From: Gammaproteobacteria bacterium
Lineage (GTDB): Bacteria > Pseudomonadota > Gammaproteobacteria > Pseudomonadales > Azotimanducaceae
Reading direction: 5' to 3'
Length of the DNA stretch: 48,325 bases
Assembly (NCBI GenBank): GCA_009839505.1
Contig: VXPO01000167.1
Location: forward strand, 1-48,325
Below the pieces are notes generated by a model that saw nothing but the letters and a program-made list of their open reading frames with translations, was not told where the DNA came from and ran no database searches. Below, in pieces: positions 33,790 to 41,987 of the stretch (its first letter is position 1; each line of letters starts with the position of its first letter). A program made the position numbers and the translations under genes.

Positions 33790-34521
33790 TCAGCCTCGTG
33801 GCACCGACTCCTGCTCGATCAGCAGTTTCCGGCCATTGAGCGCTTGCACGGGTCGGTTGTTCGTGCCGAGGGCGGCTTCGAAGGCGGCGAGTTCCGCAGC
33901 CGACGCCTCGATGGGCGTCTCGAGCACGAACCAGCGGACACCCTCCGAACAGGGTGGAGTCGTCAACGATCCCTCATAGCGGAAGCTCCGGCGTTCGGTC
34001 GGCAGCAAATCGGCTGCATTGATCATCGTGTGTTGGAGGGTCCGCACCTGGCCCCGGCCTGGGATGTGCTCGGCCACGAGCTCAAGGAGCGGATGGCTGT
34101 TCCCGCGACGCACGAGGATGCCGACCACCGCCAACTCTTCCGCCTCGTTCCGGTGCACCAAGTGAATCTCCATGTCGAAGCGTTGGCCGGCGACGGTGTG
34201 TTCACCCGGCGTGTGGAAGTGGAACTGCACAAGCTCGTAGCTGTCGTCGCCGACCTCAATCCAGTTGTCGTTCGTCGAACGCACCTCCACCGTATGGCCA
34301 TTGTTTTCGATGCTGAGCATCGTCGGCCGATAGTTGAACGCCAAGGCGGCAACAGCAGCCGGCGTAGGATCGACGAGGTTGATCGGCGACTGGTGTTTGC
34401 CGAGGGCGCACAGGGCGTAGTCCGTGCTCAAACAACCCCAAACGGCGGGCCCCGACTCGGCGTCGTAGCCCCAAGCCACCTGCTCATGGGTCGGCTCTTC
34501 GGCCGTTGGATCGTCAGTCAT
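33790..34521 (-). CDS. Alpha-class carbonic anhydrase, apparently without signal peptide
   Basis: This 243-residue alpha-carbonic anhydrase interconverts carbon dioxide and bicarbonate. Zinc ligands are visible as FHFHTPGEH (two His) and MEIHLVH (third His); other family marks are GKHQSPINL and LTTPPCSEGVRW. Cys residues near WGC and PPC occupy the usual disulfide positions. Alpha-type bacterial enzymes are normally exported, yet this one begins MTDDPTAEEPTHEQVAWGYD, with no hydrophobic signal, and the upstream in-frame codons do not supply one either. It may therefore act in the cytoplasm. It follows the SRPBCC-PDZ gene by 51 bases on the same strand, so the two probably share a transcript. 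Confidence 0.92.
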   Translation of the reverse strand: MTDDPTAEEPTHEQVAWGYDAESGPAVWGCLSTDYALCALGKHQSPINLVDPTPAAVAALAFNYRPTMLSIENNGHTVEVRSTNDNWIEVGDDSYELVQFHFHTPGEHTVAGQRFDMEIHLVHRNEAEELAVVGILVRRGNSHPLLELVAEHIPGRGQVRTLQHTMINAADLLPTERRSFRYEGSLTTPPCSEGVRWFVLETPIEASAAELAAFEAALGTNNRPVQALNGRKLLIEQESVPRG

Positions 34522-34572
34522 ACCGTCTCGCCGGTCGATTAGCCACCTTAGCACTTCACGGCCGTGGGTCGC

Positions 34573-35244
34573 TCAATGGCCACCCAGCGCCTGCTCCGCG
34601 TCGATCGCTTCGCCGTCCCGAACCCAACGGGCACGGGCTTCGTCGCCGGGATTCAGGACGGCCAACACCGTCCAGAGCTGCGCCGTGTCGAGGACACGCA
34701 CATCGGCAAGTGTTACCAAGAGATCGCCCACCTGCATGCCGCAGCGGTCGGCAAATCCTTCCGCCACCACGTCGGCTATCACCAGACCCGTCGGTGTCTC
34801 TCGGGTCGTTGCCCCGAGACTCGCCCCCCATGTCGACGCCGGTGCGGTCACGCCGTGTTCGACGTATAGACGGAAGTCCGCAACGATCCGCCGCCAGTGA
34901 GCGTTCAGGTAGTCCGGCAGGTCCGCAAGCGGCGGCGCGAATCCCGCCTGAACCAGGCTCACCCGGGTCGGCCAGCCGCTGGCATTGGCAGGCCCGATCT
35001 CGATGCGGATCGCGGTGCCGCCACAGGGCTCATCCAGCTTGGTGCCGGCGAGTCTCTGCTGCGGCTCGCTGGATTCCACATCCACGATGCAGCCGGGAGA
35101 GCCGTCGCTGCTCGGAAATCCGGGAATCCGACAGGTGCCGGGCGCAAGATCACTCGGCAATCGCAAACGCTCCCAGACGGCCGAAGCGGGCAGGAATACG
35201 TCAAAGCTCTCGCGCAGTTCGACCACGGCGTCCTGTTGCCTCAT
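34573..35244 (-). CDS. SRPBCC (START-like) domain fused to a PDZ domain
   Basis: This 223-residue protein has no signal peptide. The first half (about 1-130) looks like the START/AHSA1-type ligand-binding fold: it begins VVELRESFDVFLPASAVWERL, and ends with a long helix LPDYLNAHWRRIVADFRLYVEHG. The second half (about 140-215) is PDZ-like, with TGLVIADVVAEGFADRCGMQVGDLLVTLADV. Such a fusion is unusual: PDZ domains normally sit on proteases or secretion proteins. A role as an adaptor that binds a hydrophobic ligand and a peptide tail is conceivable but is inference. It is followed by the carbonic anhydrase and is divergent from the ABC-2/M1-like gene across 122 bases. Confidence 0.75.
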   Translation of the reverse strand: MRQQDAVVELRESFDVFLPASAVWERLRLPSDLAPGTCRIPGFPSSDGSPGCIVDVESSEPQQRLAGTKLDEPCGGTAIRIEIGPANASGWPTRVSLVQAGFAPPLADLPDYLNAHWRRIVADFRLYVEHGVTAPASTWGASLGATTRETPTGLVIADVVAEGFADRCGMQVGDLLVTLADVRVLDTAQLWTVLAVLNPGDEARARWVRDGEAIDAEQALGGH

Positions 35245-35255
35245 GGCGCTGCCCC

Positions 35256-35298
35256 GAGGGTCAAGCCCTTGCCGCCGGCGAAAAAGCTCTTGACCCTC
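35256..35298. promoter_or_regulatory. Inverted repeat and possible promoter in a divergent region
   Basis: GAGGGTCAAG at 35256-35265 and its exact complement CTTGACCCTC at 35289-35298 flank 23 bases, between the divergent SRPBCC-PDZ and ABC-2/M1-like genes. The right arm contains TTGACC, a good -35 hexamer for the plus-strand gene, with a weak TACTAC -10 candidate at 35312-35317 (16-base spacing). A dimeric regulator binding both arms could block that promoter. A folded mRNA leader is an alternative. Confidence 0.4.
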
Positions 35299-35366
35299 TC
35301 GTCACGTGAGGTACTACTGTCAATTCAGCGGCCCTCTGACGGGCCCCGTGAGAGGCATCTTAGTCG

Positions 35367-38300
35367 ATGTACCGCGCGGTTGGCCGATCGGAAGGCCTTC
35401 ACAACCTGCTTGCAGTCGCGGTGGCCGAACTGCGCTCGGTACGCCGGCTCGCCCGCACGTGGGTGTTCCTGGCCCTCGGCATTGCCGTCGTGGGAACGGC
35501 CTTCGGGTACTACTCCTACTTGCACGCGACGATCTCGTTCGCCAGCTTGTCCGGCGGAAACACGCTGCCGCGATTCACCACGGCGTATTTCAACAGCTAC
35601 GTGTTGTGGTTCTTCATGGCGGCGATGGTCTTCCTCGCCTTCGACATGCGCCACCGAGACGAGCGCGAGCGGGTGGCCGAGGTTGTCGACTCGCATCCCC
35701 TGTCCAACGTCGCGCTCATCGGCGGTCGCCTTTTCGCCGTCGTGTTCGCCATCTGCGTTCCACTACTCGGCGTACTGCTCCTAGTCCAAGCCGTCGGGAC
35801 GATTGGTCGCGCCCTCGGCTGGTCGGTCGACCCCATCGAACCGGTGGCGACGTTCTCCTTCTTTTTTCTGGACGCGATCCCGGCCTCGATCATGTGGTGC
35901 GCCTTCGTGTTCCTGCTCGCCGCCGGTCTACGCAATCGCCTGACCGTCGCCGTCGTGGCTCTCGCGGTCCTTGCCATTCACATGTGGAGCTTTGCCCTCG
36001 TACCCAGCTACCTGCTACCCGCGGTGTCGCTCCTCTACATCCACGACAACTGGGCGTCCGACCTGGCGCCTCGCCTGCCCGACCTTGAGACGTACCTGCA
36101 CCGCGCCTGCCTGTTGATGCTCGCGGCGGCGTTCGTGGTTTGGGCCGCGGCGATCTACAAGCGCCGCGACGGCAGCTCGCGTCGCGGGCGTCTACTCGTC
36201 GGCATCGCGCCTGCGGCGTTGGCCGTGTTGGGTATCGGGATCGTCGTATTTCGCTGTGGCGAGGCGATGCAGCTGCGCGACGCCTGGCTGGAAGCGCACC
36301 GGACGGCACCCAGCGAACCGGCGGTGTCGGTCGAGCATCTGGTGGGTCGCATCACCATCGATCCCGGCGAACAGCTGAGCGTCGACCTCGAATTGCACGT
36401 GAGTGCCGAACAGGCGAACCTGTCGACTCTGCTCTTCAGCCTCAATCCCGCCCTCGAAGTGTCCGAACCGAGAGTCGACGGCAAGCCAACGCCATTCCGC
36501 CACGAGCACGGGCTGCTGACGATCGAGCTGCCCCAGCCGTTGGTCTCGGGAACCAGGGCCGAGCTGACCTTGCGGGTCACCGGCATCCCGGACCCGGACT
36601 TCGCCTATCTGGACAGCATGGTCGACTGGCGGCGGGAGTCGAGCCGCAACCGAATCCTCTGGCTAGGTACTGCGGCTGGCATATTCGAGAAACGCTATGT
36701 CGCGCTGATGCCGGGGCTATGCTGGCTTCCCGTGCCCGGCGCCAACCTGCACGACGCACGACGCGGGCACTCGCCAACCGTGGATCTCACCGTCGAAGTA
36801 CCCGCCGGTTGGCTTGTCGCCGGACCCGGACGCCGCGAGACGCTTGGGGAAGGCCAGTATCGGTTCCGACCACCGGCGCGCGTCGCGGAGGTAGGACTCT
36901 TCGCCGCGCGCTTCCACCGCCGGGCCTTGGAAGTCGACGACGTCGAATTCGAACTGCTTCTTCACCCGGCTCATCTGCGCAATCTCGACTACTTCGCGGA
37001 CGTACACGAACTCTTGAGATCACGGCTGGAACAGATTCTTCGGGATACCGGGGATCTCGGAATCGCCTATCCGTACAAGGGCTTCAGCATAGTCGAGGTT
37101 CCCGCGCACCTGCGCTCCTACGGCGGCGGACACTGGCTCGATACGCGGATGGCGCTGCCGGGTGTGCTACTGCTGAAGGAACACGGCTTCCCTTACAACA
37201 ACGTCTCGCGCTACGAGGGCGCGAGCCAGTTCGCGAACTTTCCTGGTGGGTTGGGAGCGTTGAAGGTCCTATGGCTCGAGAGTACCTTCTCCAACCCATT
37301 CACCGACGGTAGCGCATCGCGGGCGCTCGCCAGGAACCTGACGATCTTTCAGAGCGCGGCGGACGGACCGGGTGCCCATGCGTTGGACTACGTCTGCGAG
37401 GAACTTGGCCGCGAGCTCCTCGCGAATCCCTCGAGCTACCGCGTCACTGGCCCCTCCATGTACTCGGCCCACTTGTTTCACTCCGACGCCGGCTTCGGGG
37501 CCACGGTCAGCCAGATGATTGACGGTCTCACGAGGGAGACTGGCGAATGGACCGGCTTCCGCCAGTATTTCTACGCCCAATCCTCGGTTTGGGAGCGGGC
37601 CCTGGGCGCTTCACTCTCGGATATGGACTTCCAACGCGAGACCAGAAAGGCAATCGGCGCGTTCGCATTACGCGGCAACGCGGTCGCGCGTTCGATTGTC
37701 GACGGGCTCGGTCGGAATCGGACCGGTGCCCTGCTGGCGGAACTGCGCCGTCACGATGACGGCACCTACGATGCTGGCGAATTCGCCAACGCAGGAGTCG
37801 CCGCGGGTGGCGACCTTGAACGGTTGGTCGGCGACTGGCTCAACGATGCAGCGCTACCCGGATTCGTCGCCTCTCGTGCACACAGCGAACGTATCGCCGA
37901 CGGCCCAGAGGGAGAGCCCCGATACCAGGTTCGCGTGCACGTCAGGAACGACGAACCGACACCGGGCCTGGTGCGTCTGTCCTTAGGCAGGGGTCCTCAG
38001 AGTCGGCGCAGCGAACCGGTCCAAGTCGAGGGCAACTCAACGGTAGAAATCGGCGTCGTGAGCCCCGAACCGCCGCAAGACGTTTGGCTCGAGCCTTACC
38101 TCTCCCTGAACCGTGTGCCGATCCGCATTGAGCTTTCGGAATCCGACGAACCGGACGTCGTGACCGGGCCGCCCCTTGTCGGTGCGCAGCCGAGCACGTG
38201 GATGCCCCCGCCTTCACCGGGAGTTCTGATCGATGATCTGGATCCGGCCTTCGCCGTAGAGAATCGCCGCGACGATGGCCGCCTCGGCAGGTCCCCCACG

Positions 38301-38747
38301 CGTTACGCCCCTGGGCGCGAACTCGATCAAGGACTCCCAACCTGGACAAACGATCCCGGGGAATGGACTCGGGCTCACATCCCGTCGAGCTGGGGCAAGT
38401 ACCGGCACACGGTGACGGGTGCGACGGCCGGCGACGGTACCGCGGTGGGGGTCTTCACCGCCGAACTGCCAAGACCCGGCCGGTGGCAATTGGATTACCA
38501 CGTTCCCAACCCTCAAGTGATGGGATTCGGTTTTTCGCCAACCTACGGGGCGCTCGGGCGCTTCGAGATGACACTGGTCGTCCACGGCAACAGCACACCC
38601 GTCGAGTTCGATGGCAGCCAAGCGCATATCGGCTGGAACAAACTCGGCGACTACGACCTCCCGGCGGGATCTGTTCGTCTCGAGGTCTCCAACCGAACCG
38701 ACGGCGAGATGGTGATCGCCGACGCGATCCGCTGGGTACCGCGCTAA
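35367..38747 (+). CDS. ABC-2 permease / M1 peptidase-like / golvesin-like fusion
   Basis: This is a three-part protein of 1126 residues. Residues 1-310 hold about seven membrane segments of ABC-2 permease style. Residues 310-880 resemble the M1 aminopeptidase part of known ABC-2/M1 fusions (YLDSMVDWRRESSRNR, then FSIVEVPAHLRSYGGGHWL and LPGVLLLKEHGFP), but I find no HExxH or HQxxH zinc motif, so the peptidase part is probably inactive. Residues 980-1126 look golvesin-like, with GRWQLDYHVP, LGDYDLPAGSVRLEVSN and VIADAIRWVP. The usual partner ATPase is not encoded beside it. An NCS2 permease follows within about 35 bases. Its role may be export or binding at the membrane, but this is uncertain. 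Confidence 0.8.
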   Translation: MYRAVGRSEGLHNLLAVAVAELRSVRRLARTWVFLALGIAVVGTAFGYYSYLHATISFASLSGGNTLPRFTTAYFNSYVLWFFMAAMVFLAFDMRHRDERERVAEVVDSHPLSNVALIGGRLFAVVFAICVPLLGVLLLVQAVGTIGRALGWSVDPIEPVATFSFFFLDAIPASIMWCAFVFLLAAGLRNRLTVAVVALAVLAIHMWSFALVPSYLLPAVSLLYIHDNWASDLAPRLPDLETYLHRACLLMLAAAFVVWAAAIYKRRDGSSRRGRLLVGIAPAALAVLGIGIVVFRCGEAMQLRDAWLEAHRTAPSEPAVSVEHLVGRITIDPGEQLSVDLELHVSAEQANLSTLLFSLNPALEVSEPRVDGKPTPFRHEHGLLTIELPQPLVSGTRAELTLRVTGIPDPDFAYLDSMVDWRRESSRNRILWLGTAAGIFEKRYVALMPGLCWLPVPGANLHDARRGHSPTVDLTVEVPAGWLVAGPGRRETLGEGQYRFRPPARVAEVGLFAARFHRRALEVDDVEFELLLHPAHLRNLDYFADVHELLRSRLEQILRDTGDLGIAYPYKGFSIVEVPAHLRSYGGGHWLDTRMALPGVLLLKEHGFPYNNVSRYEGASQFANFPGGLGALKVLWLESTFSNPFTDGSASRALARNLTIFQSAADGPGAHALDYVCEELGRELLANPSSYRVTGPSMYSAHLFHSDAGFGATVSQMIDGLTRETGEWTGFRQYFYAQSSVWERALGASLSDMDFQRETRKAIGAFALRGNAVARSIVDGLGRNRTGALLAELRRHDDGTYDAGEFANAGVAAGGDLERLVGDWLNDAALPGFVASRAHSERIADGPEGEPRYQVRVHVRNDEPTPGLVRLSLGRGPQSRRSEPVQVEGNSTVEIGVVSPEPPQDVWLEPYLSLNRVPIRIELSESDEPDVVTGPPLVGAQPSTWMPPPSPGVLIDDLDPAFAVENRRDDGRLGRSPTRYAPGRELDQGLPTWTNDPGEWTRAHIPSSWGKYRHTVTGATAGDGTAVGVFTAELPRPGRWQLDYHVPNPQVMGFGFSPTYGALGRFEMTLVVHGNSTPVEFDGSQAHIGWNKLGDYDLPAGSVRLEVSNRTDGEMVIADAIRWVPR

Positions 38748-38782
38748 GATTCGCCAAGCGCGCTCCCTTGCGACGGCAATTC

Positions 38783-40516
38783 TTGAAAACACTAAACAAA
38801 GACATTCGGAACGAGCCCGAAGAACCCTGTTCCCCGCAAGCCACGCTGAGCGTGACCCTACAGGGTGCCGTGATCGCGGTGATCAACACGGTGGTGATGG
38901 TGACCATCGTGGTACGGGCTTCCGACGAGGGCCATGCGTACCTGTCGTGGGCAATCTGTTCCGCAATGCTCATCGGCGGTGCCGTAACGGCTCTGCAAGC
39001 ATCGCGAATCGGCCGTTTCGGTGCGGGGCACCTTCTCCTTTGCGGTGCCGGACCACACTGGGTCGCCATTTCCGTCGTCGCCATCAATGTTGGAGGATGG
39101 ACGACGCTCGCCAGTCTCATCGTCGTCTCTTCCCTGGCTCAGTTTGCGTTTGCCGCCTGGCTACCGGTCTTGAGGCGGATCATCACGCCCGTGGTTTGCG
39201 GCACCTCGCTCATGCTGATCGCCATTTCAGTGATCGCGGTTGCGGTCGACAGGTTGGCGCAGGTGCCCGACGGCACGCCCTTGGTCGCGGGTCCACTCGT
39301 TGTGGCGGCGACTCTGGGCGCCGCTGTGGTGATCTCTCTGAAAGGCACCGGGATTCTGCGGTTGTGGGCGCCACTCATCGGCATCCTGTCCGGCTGCGCT
39401 GTTGCGGCCATGTTCGATCTCTACGACCTCGATAGCTTGAGGCGCGCGCCTTGGTTCCAAACGCCGGATTTCGGTGCGTGGCCCGGAATCGACCTGACGC
39501 CTGGAACGGAGTTCTGGACCCTTCTGCCGACCTTCATCCTCGTGACGCTTGTCGTTGCCGTGAAGACCGGTGGCGATGGCGTCGTGATTCAGCAGGTGTC
39601 GCTGCGTAGATCGCGAGCCATCGACTTCCGGGTGGTGCAGGGCACTGTGAACGCGAGTGGTTTGGGAGGACTCCTGTCGGGTTTGGCTGGGACGCCACCC
39701 ACCGTCGTGTATTCGCCATCGAGCATCGCCCTGATCAACCTGACCGGCATTGCGTTTCGAGGCATCGGCTACTGGATCGGTGCCGCAATGATCCTGCTCG
39801 CGTTCCTTCCGAAGATAGCGGCGCTGCTGCTGGCGGCTCCGAGCGCAGTTGTGGCCTCGCTGCTGCTGATGGTGATGGGAATGTTGCTCGTCGAGGGCAT
39901 GCGCATGCTCTTTCGGGAAGGACTCGATCAACGCAACTCGCTGATTGTCGCGATGACCCTTGCGGTGGGGCTGGGCGTGGAGAGTCTGAACGTCTTTGGC
40001 GTGCGTTCGGACAACCTCTGGGCCTCAATCCTCGGAAACGGCACGACCGTTGGGATTCTGGTGATGATCGCGCTGACGACGCTCCTCGAATTGACCAGCC
40101 CACGCAGCAAGAAGCTAGACGTCGAGCTAAGGACCTCGTCGCTACCTAGAATCGACGAATTCCTCTCGAACTTCGCCGCCGAAATCGGATGGTCGGAGGA
40201 GTCGGTCAATCGGCTGCGGGCGTCCGGCGAGGAATCGTTGCTGTGCCTGCTGTCTTCGGGGACCGAGGACGACGAGGCCGGTACCCGACTCATCGTCGTG
40301 GTCCGCTCACAGGACGATAGTGTCGAAATGGACTTCCTGTCTGTCTTCGAAGATCAGAACATCGAAGACAGACTCGCATACATGAGCGAGGAAGCGGAAG
40401 TTCACGATGACCGCGAACTGTCTTTCCGGCTCTTGCGGCACCACGCATCGTCGGTTCACCACAGGAAGTACCACGGCGTGGATGTTGTTACCGTACGAGT
40501 CGAACAGACTGGGTGA
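38783..40516 (+). CDS. NCS2 (xanthine/uracil-type) permease with C-terminal GHKL-like domain
   Basis: The first 435 or so residues form a membrane protein of the xanthine/uracil permease (NCS2) family with about twelve helices; the conserved half-helix region reads NASGLGGLLSGLAGTPPTV, where the family has its substrate-binding loop. The last 140 residues (from about LDVELRTSSLPRIDEF) are soluble and resemble a degenerate GHKL/anti-sigma-type domain, with RLRASGEESLLCLL in place of the N-box and no clear G-box. Such a tail suggests regulation of transport. No ATG lies near the expected start; TTG at 38783 is used here (577 residues), and TTG at 38768 is as likely. It probably shares a transcript with the upstream fusion gene. 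Confidence 0.8.
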   Translation: MKTLNKDIRNEPEEPCSPQATLSVTLQGAVIAVINTVVMVTIVVRASDEGHAYLSWAICSAMLIGGAVTALQASRIGRFGAGHLLLCGAGPHWVAISVVAINVGGWTTLASLIVVSSLAQFAFAAWLPVLRRIITPVVCGTSLMLIAISVIAVAVDRLAQVPDGTPLVAGPLVVAATLGAAVVISLKGTGILRLWAPLIGILSGCAVAAMFDLYDLDSLRRAPWFQTPDFGAWPGIDLTPGTEFWTLLPTFILVTLVVAVKTGGDGVVIQQVSLRRSRAIDFRVVQGTVNASGLGGLLSGLAGTPPTVVYSPSSIALINLTGIAFRGIGYWIGAAMILLAFLPKIAALLLAAPSAVVASLLLMVMGMLLVEGMRMLFREGLDQRNSLIVAMTLAVGLGVESLNVFGVRSDNLWASILGNGTTVGILVMIALTTLLELTSPRSKKLDVELRTSSLPRIDEFLSNFAAEIGWSEESVNRLRASGEESLLCLLSSGTEDDEAGTRLIVVVRSQDDSVEMDFLSVFEDQNIEDRLAYMSEEAEVHDDRELSFRLLRHHASSVHHRKYHGVDVVTVRVEQTG

Positions 40517-40524
40517 GTCGCCGA

Positions 40525-40545
40525 CCCCGGCAGGCCGTGCCGGGG
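40525..40545. terminator. Putative terminator after the NCS2 permease
   Basis: CCCCGGCA-GGCCG-TGCCGGGG makes a perfect 8-bp stem eight bases after the permease stop, in the gap before the convergent DUF1330 gene. It is GC-rich and well placed for both genes. No T-run follows, so it would need a factor or act only as a 3'-end stabiliser. Confidence 0.5.
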
Positions 40546-40580
40546 CGGCGCAAGCGGTAGTGGAGCTTAGCCTGGGCCTG

Positions 40581-40868
40581 TCACACGCCCTCGACGACTA
40601 TCACGTTGGCGTTCGCCGACCGTTCCCGGATCTTCTTAAGGTCGTTGTACTCGGGTGAGTTGAGCCACGCCCGCGCCGCGCCCGCATCGTCGAACTCCAC
40701 GACCACCAGTCGATCCGCGGACCAACTACCTTCGACCACCTCGACGCTGCCTCCACGCACCAAGTATCGACCGCCGTGGGCATCGACGGTTGCGCCGATC
40801 CGTTCCCGGAATTCGGAGAAACCGCCTTCATCCAACACTTCATCGTTAACGATCACGTATGCCGCCAT
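40581..40868 (-). CDS. DUF1330 family protein
   Basis: This 95-residue protein of the DUF1330 family has a dimeric alpha/beta-barrel (ferredoxin-like) fold. Typical features are AAYVIVNDEVLDEGGFSEF, then GGRYLVRGG, the strand RLVVVEFDD and the ending WLNSPEYNDLKKIRERSANAN. Members are small cytoplasmic proteins of unknown function, related in fold to antibiotic-biosynthesis monooxygenases and muconolactone-isomerase-like proteins. A very strong ribosome-binding site, AGGAGGA, precedes the ATG, so it is probably well expressed. It has no operon partner; the upstream gene on the same strand ends 102 bases away, and that gap holds no further gene. Confidence 0.88.
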   Translation of the reverse strand: MAAYVIVNDEVLDEGGFSEFRERIGATVDAHGGRYLVRGGSVEVVEGSWSADRLVVVEFDDAGAARAWLNSPEYNDLKKIRERSANANVIVVEGV

Positions 40869-40970
40869 GGGTATTTCCTCCTAGTTGTCCGGAAAACAGG
40901 TGAGCCGTTCAGCAGCTGCGAACTGTACAGCATAAGGGCCTGCTGCATCGTGATCGACTTCGTTCTTTGC

Positions 40971-41987
40971 TCAGACTATGGATGCCAGTCGCATTCCGGA
41001 GTTGCTGGCACGGGTGCATACGACTCGTCCCTGGATGGCTTCTCGACTACTCAGTTCCCTTCGCAGGTTCGCAGTTACCTCCTCATCCGAGAACTCCGTC
41101 GTGTCGAAGAAACCGAAGAGGGTTGCCCCCGTCGACGAGAGCCCGCAGCCCTGGATTCCGTCAGTCGCGTCAAACGCCGATCTCACGGGTCGGAGCGGTT
41201 CGGTATCGGGCCGAATCCAGTGTCGCCTCTTCCAGCCCACGTCCTGAAGAGCGCTCACACTAGTGCCGAAGGTCTCGAGATCGAGTTCCCGCAGGGCAGG
41301 CAAAAGGAGCATCAGAATGATGTGGCACGTCGACTGGACCTCATCGAGCGGGATCGGCGTGTTGGCAAGCATGAAGTCAAGCTCGTCCTGACCTGACAGG
41401 CCTCGGTGACGGCTCGGCATGAAGAGCACTACGCCCCAGGTCGTTGGGAAGTCCGCGCGTAGGAGGAGCGGCGGTTGACCTGCTTCGGTCGCGAAAGCCG
41501 ACGGCGCGAACGCCTTCTTCTGCCTACCTGCCGAGTGGCCTCCATCGAGGAGAAGCCCTCCAGACCGAAAAGCACGCGTTCCTATTCCCGATGTACCCCC
41601 GCGGGTGGAGATGGCGCCCAGCTCTGATGGCGAGTGGTTCAATCCAAATCGTTGATTCAACGCACTGAGCACCGCGAGCCTGACCTGCGTCCCGGACCCC
41701 AACCCCTGGTGCGGAGGGATCATCTGGCGAATTTTGATTTCAATGTCCGGTTCCACCTGGAGGATCGCGCTACCCTTGGCGAGCTCGGCTAGAACCAACT
41801 CCTGCTCTTTCGGAACGCCTCCTCGAACCACGGTTCCATTGTGTGGACCGAAGTCGAAGGACACGCCCGGATATTGGATGGAAAGGCCGAGACTGCCGTC
41901 CACGCGGCCAATCTCGCCATTCATGTCGATCAGTGTGAAGTGCAGTCGTGAGGGCGTGCTAATTCGATGAGTCAAGGTCGAGCACAT
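40971..41987 (-). CDS. Beta-RFAP synthase-like protein of the GHMP superfamily
   Basis: This 338-residue protein resembles beta-ribofuranosylaminobenzene 5'-phosphate synthase, the enzyme that joins PRPP and 4-aminobenzoate with loss of CO2 in methanopterin synthesis. Matching features are RISTPSRLHFTLIDMNG at the N-terminus, GRVDGSLGLSI, the GHMP motif PPHQGLGSGTQ near residue 95, GGTSGIGT, and GGLLLDGGHS. The start ATG overlaps the TrpB2-like gene by 29 bases and has AAGG upstream, so the two are translationally linked. No other methanopterin gene is present. The enzyme may use another aromatic acid or produce a different C-riboside. The sequence is less GC-rich than the surroundings. Confidence 0.8.
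   Translation of the reverse strand: MCSTLTHRISTPSRLHFTLIDMNGEIGRVDGSLGLSIQYPGVSFDFGPHNGTVVRGGVPKEQELVLAELAKGSAILQVEPDIEIKIRQMIPPHQGLGSGTQVRLAVLSALNQRFGLNHSPSELGAISTRGGTSGIGTRAFRSGGLLLDGGHSAGRQKKAFAPSAFATEAGQPPLLLRADFPTTWGVVLFMPSRHRGLSGQDELDFMLANTPIPLDEVQSTCHIILMLLLPALRELDLETFGTSVSALQDVGWKRRHWIRPDTEPLRPVRSAFDATDGIQGCGLSSTGATLFGFFDTTEFSDEEVTANLRRELSSREAIQGRVVCTRASNSGMRLASIV

Noticed and set aside
40971-41987. Methanopterin-dependent C1 metabolism
   Set aside because: The GHMP gene resembles beta-RFAP synthase, but none of the other methanopterin or formaldehyde oxidation genes is present here. The context points instead to the TrpB2-like partner.
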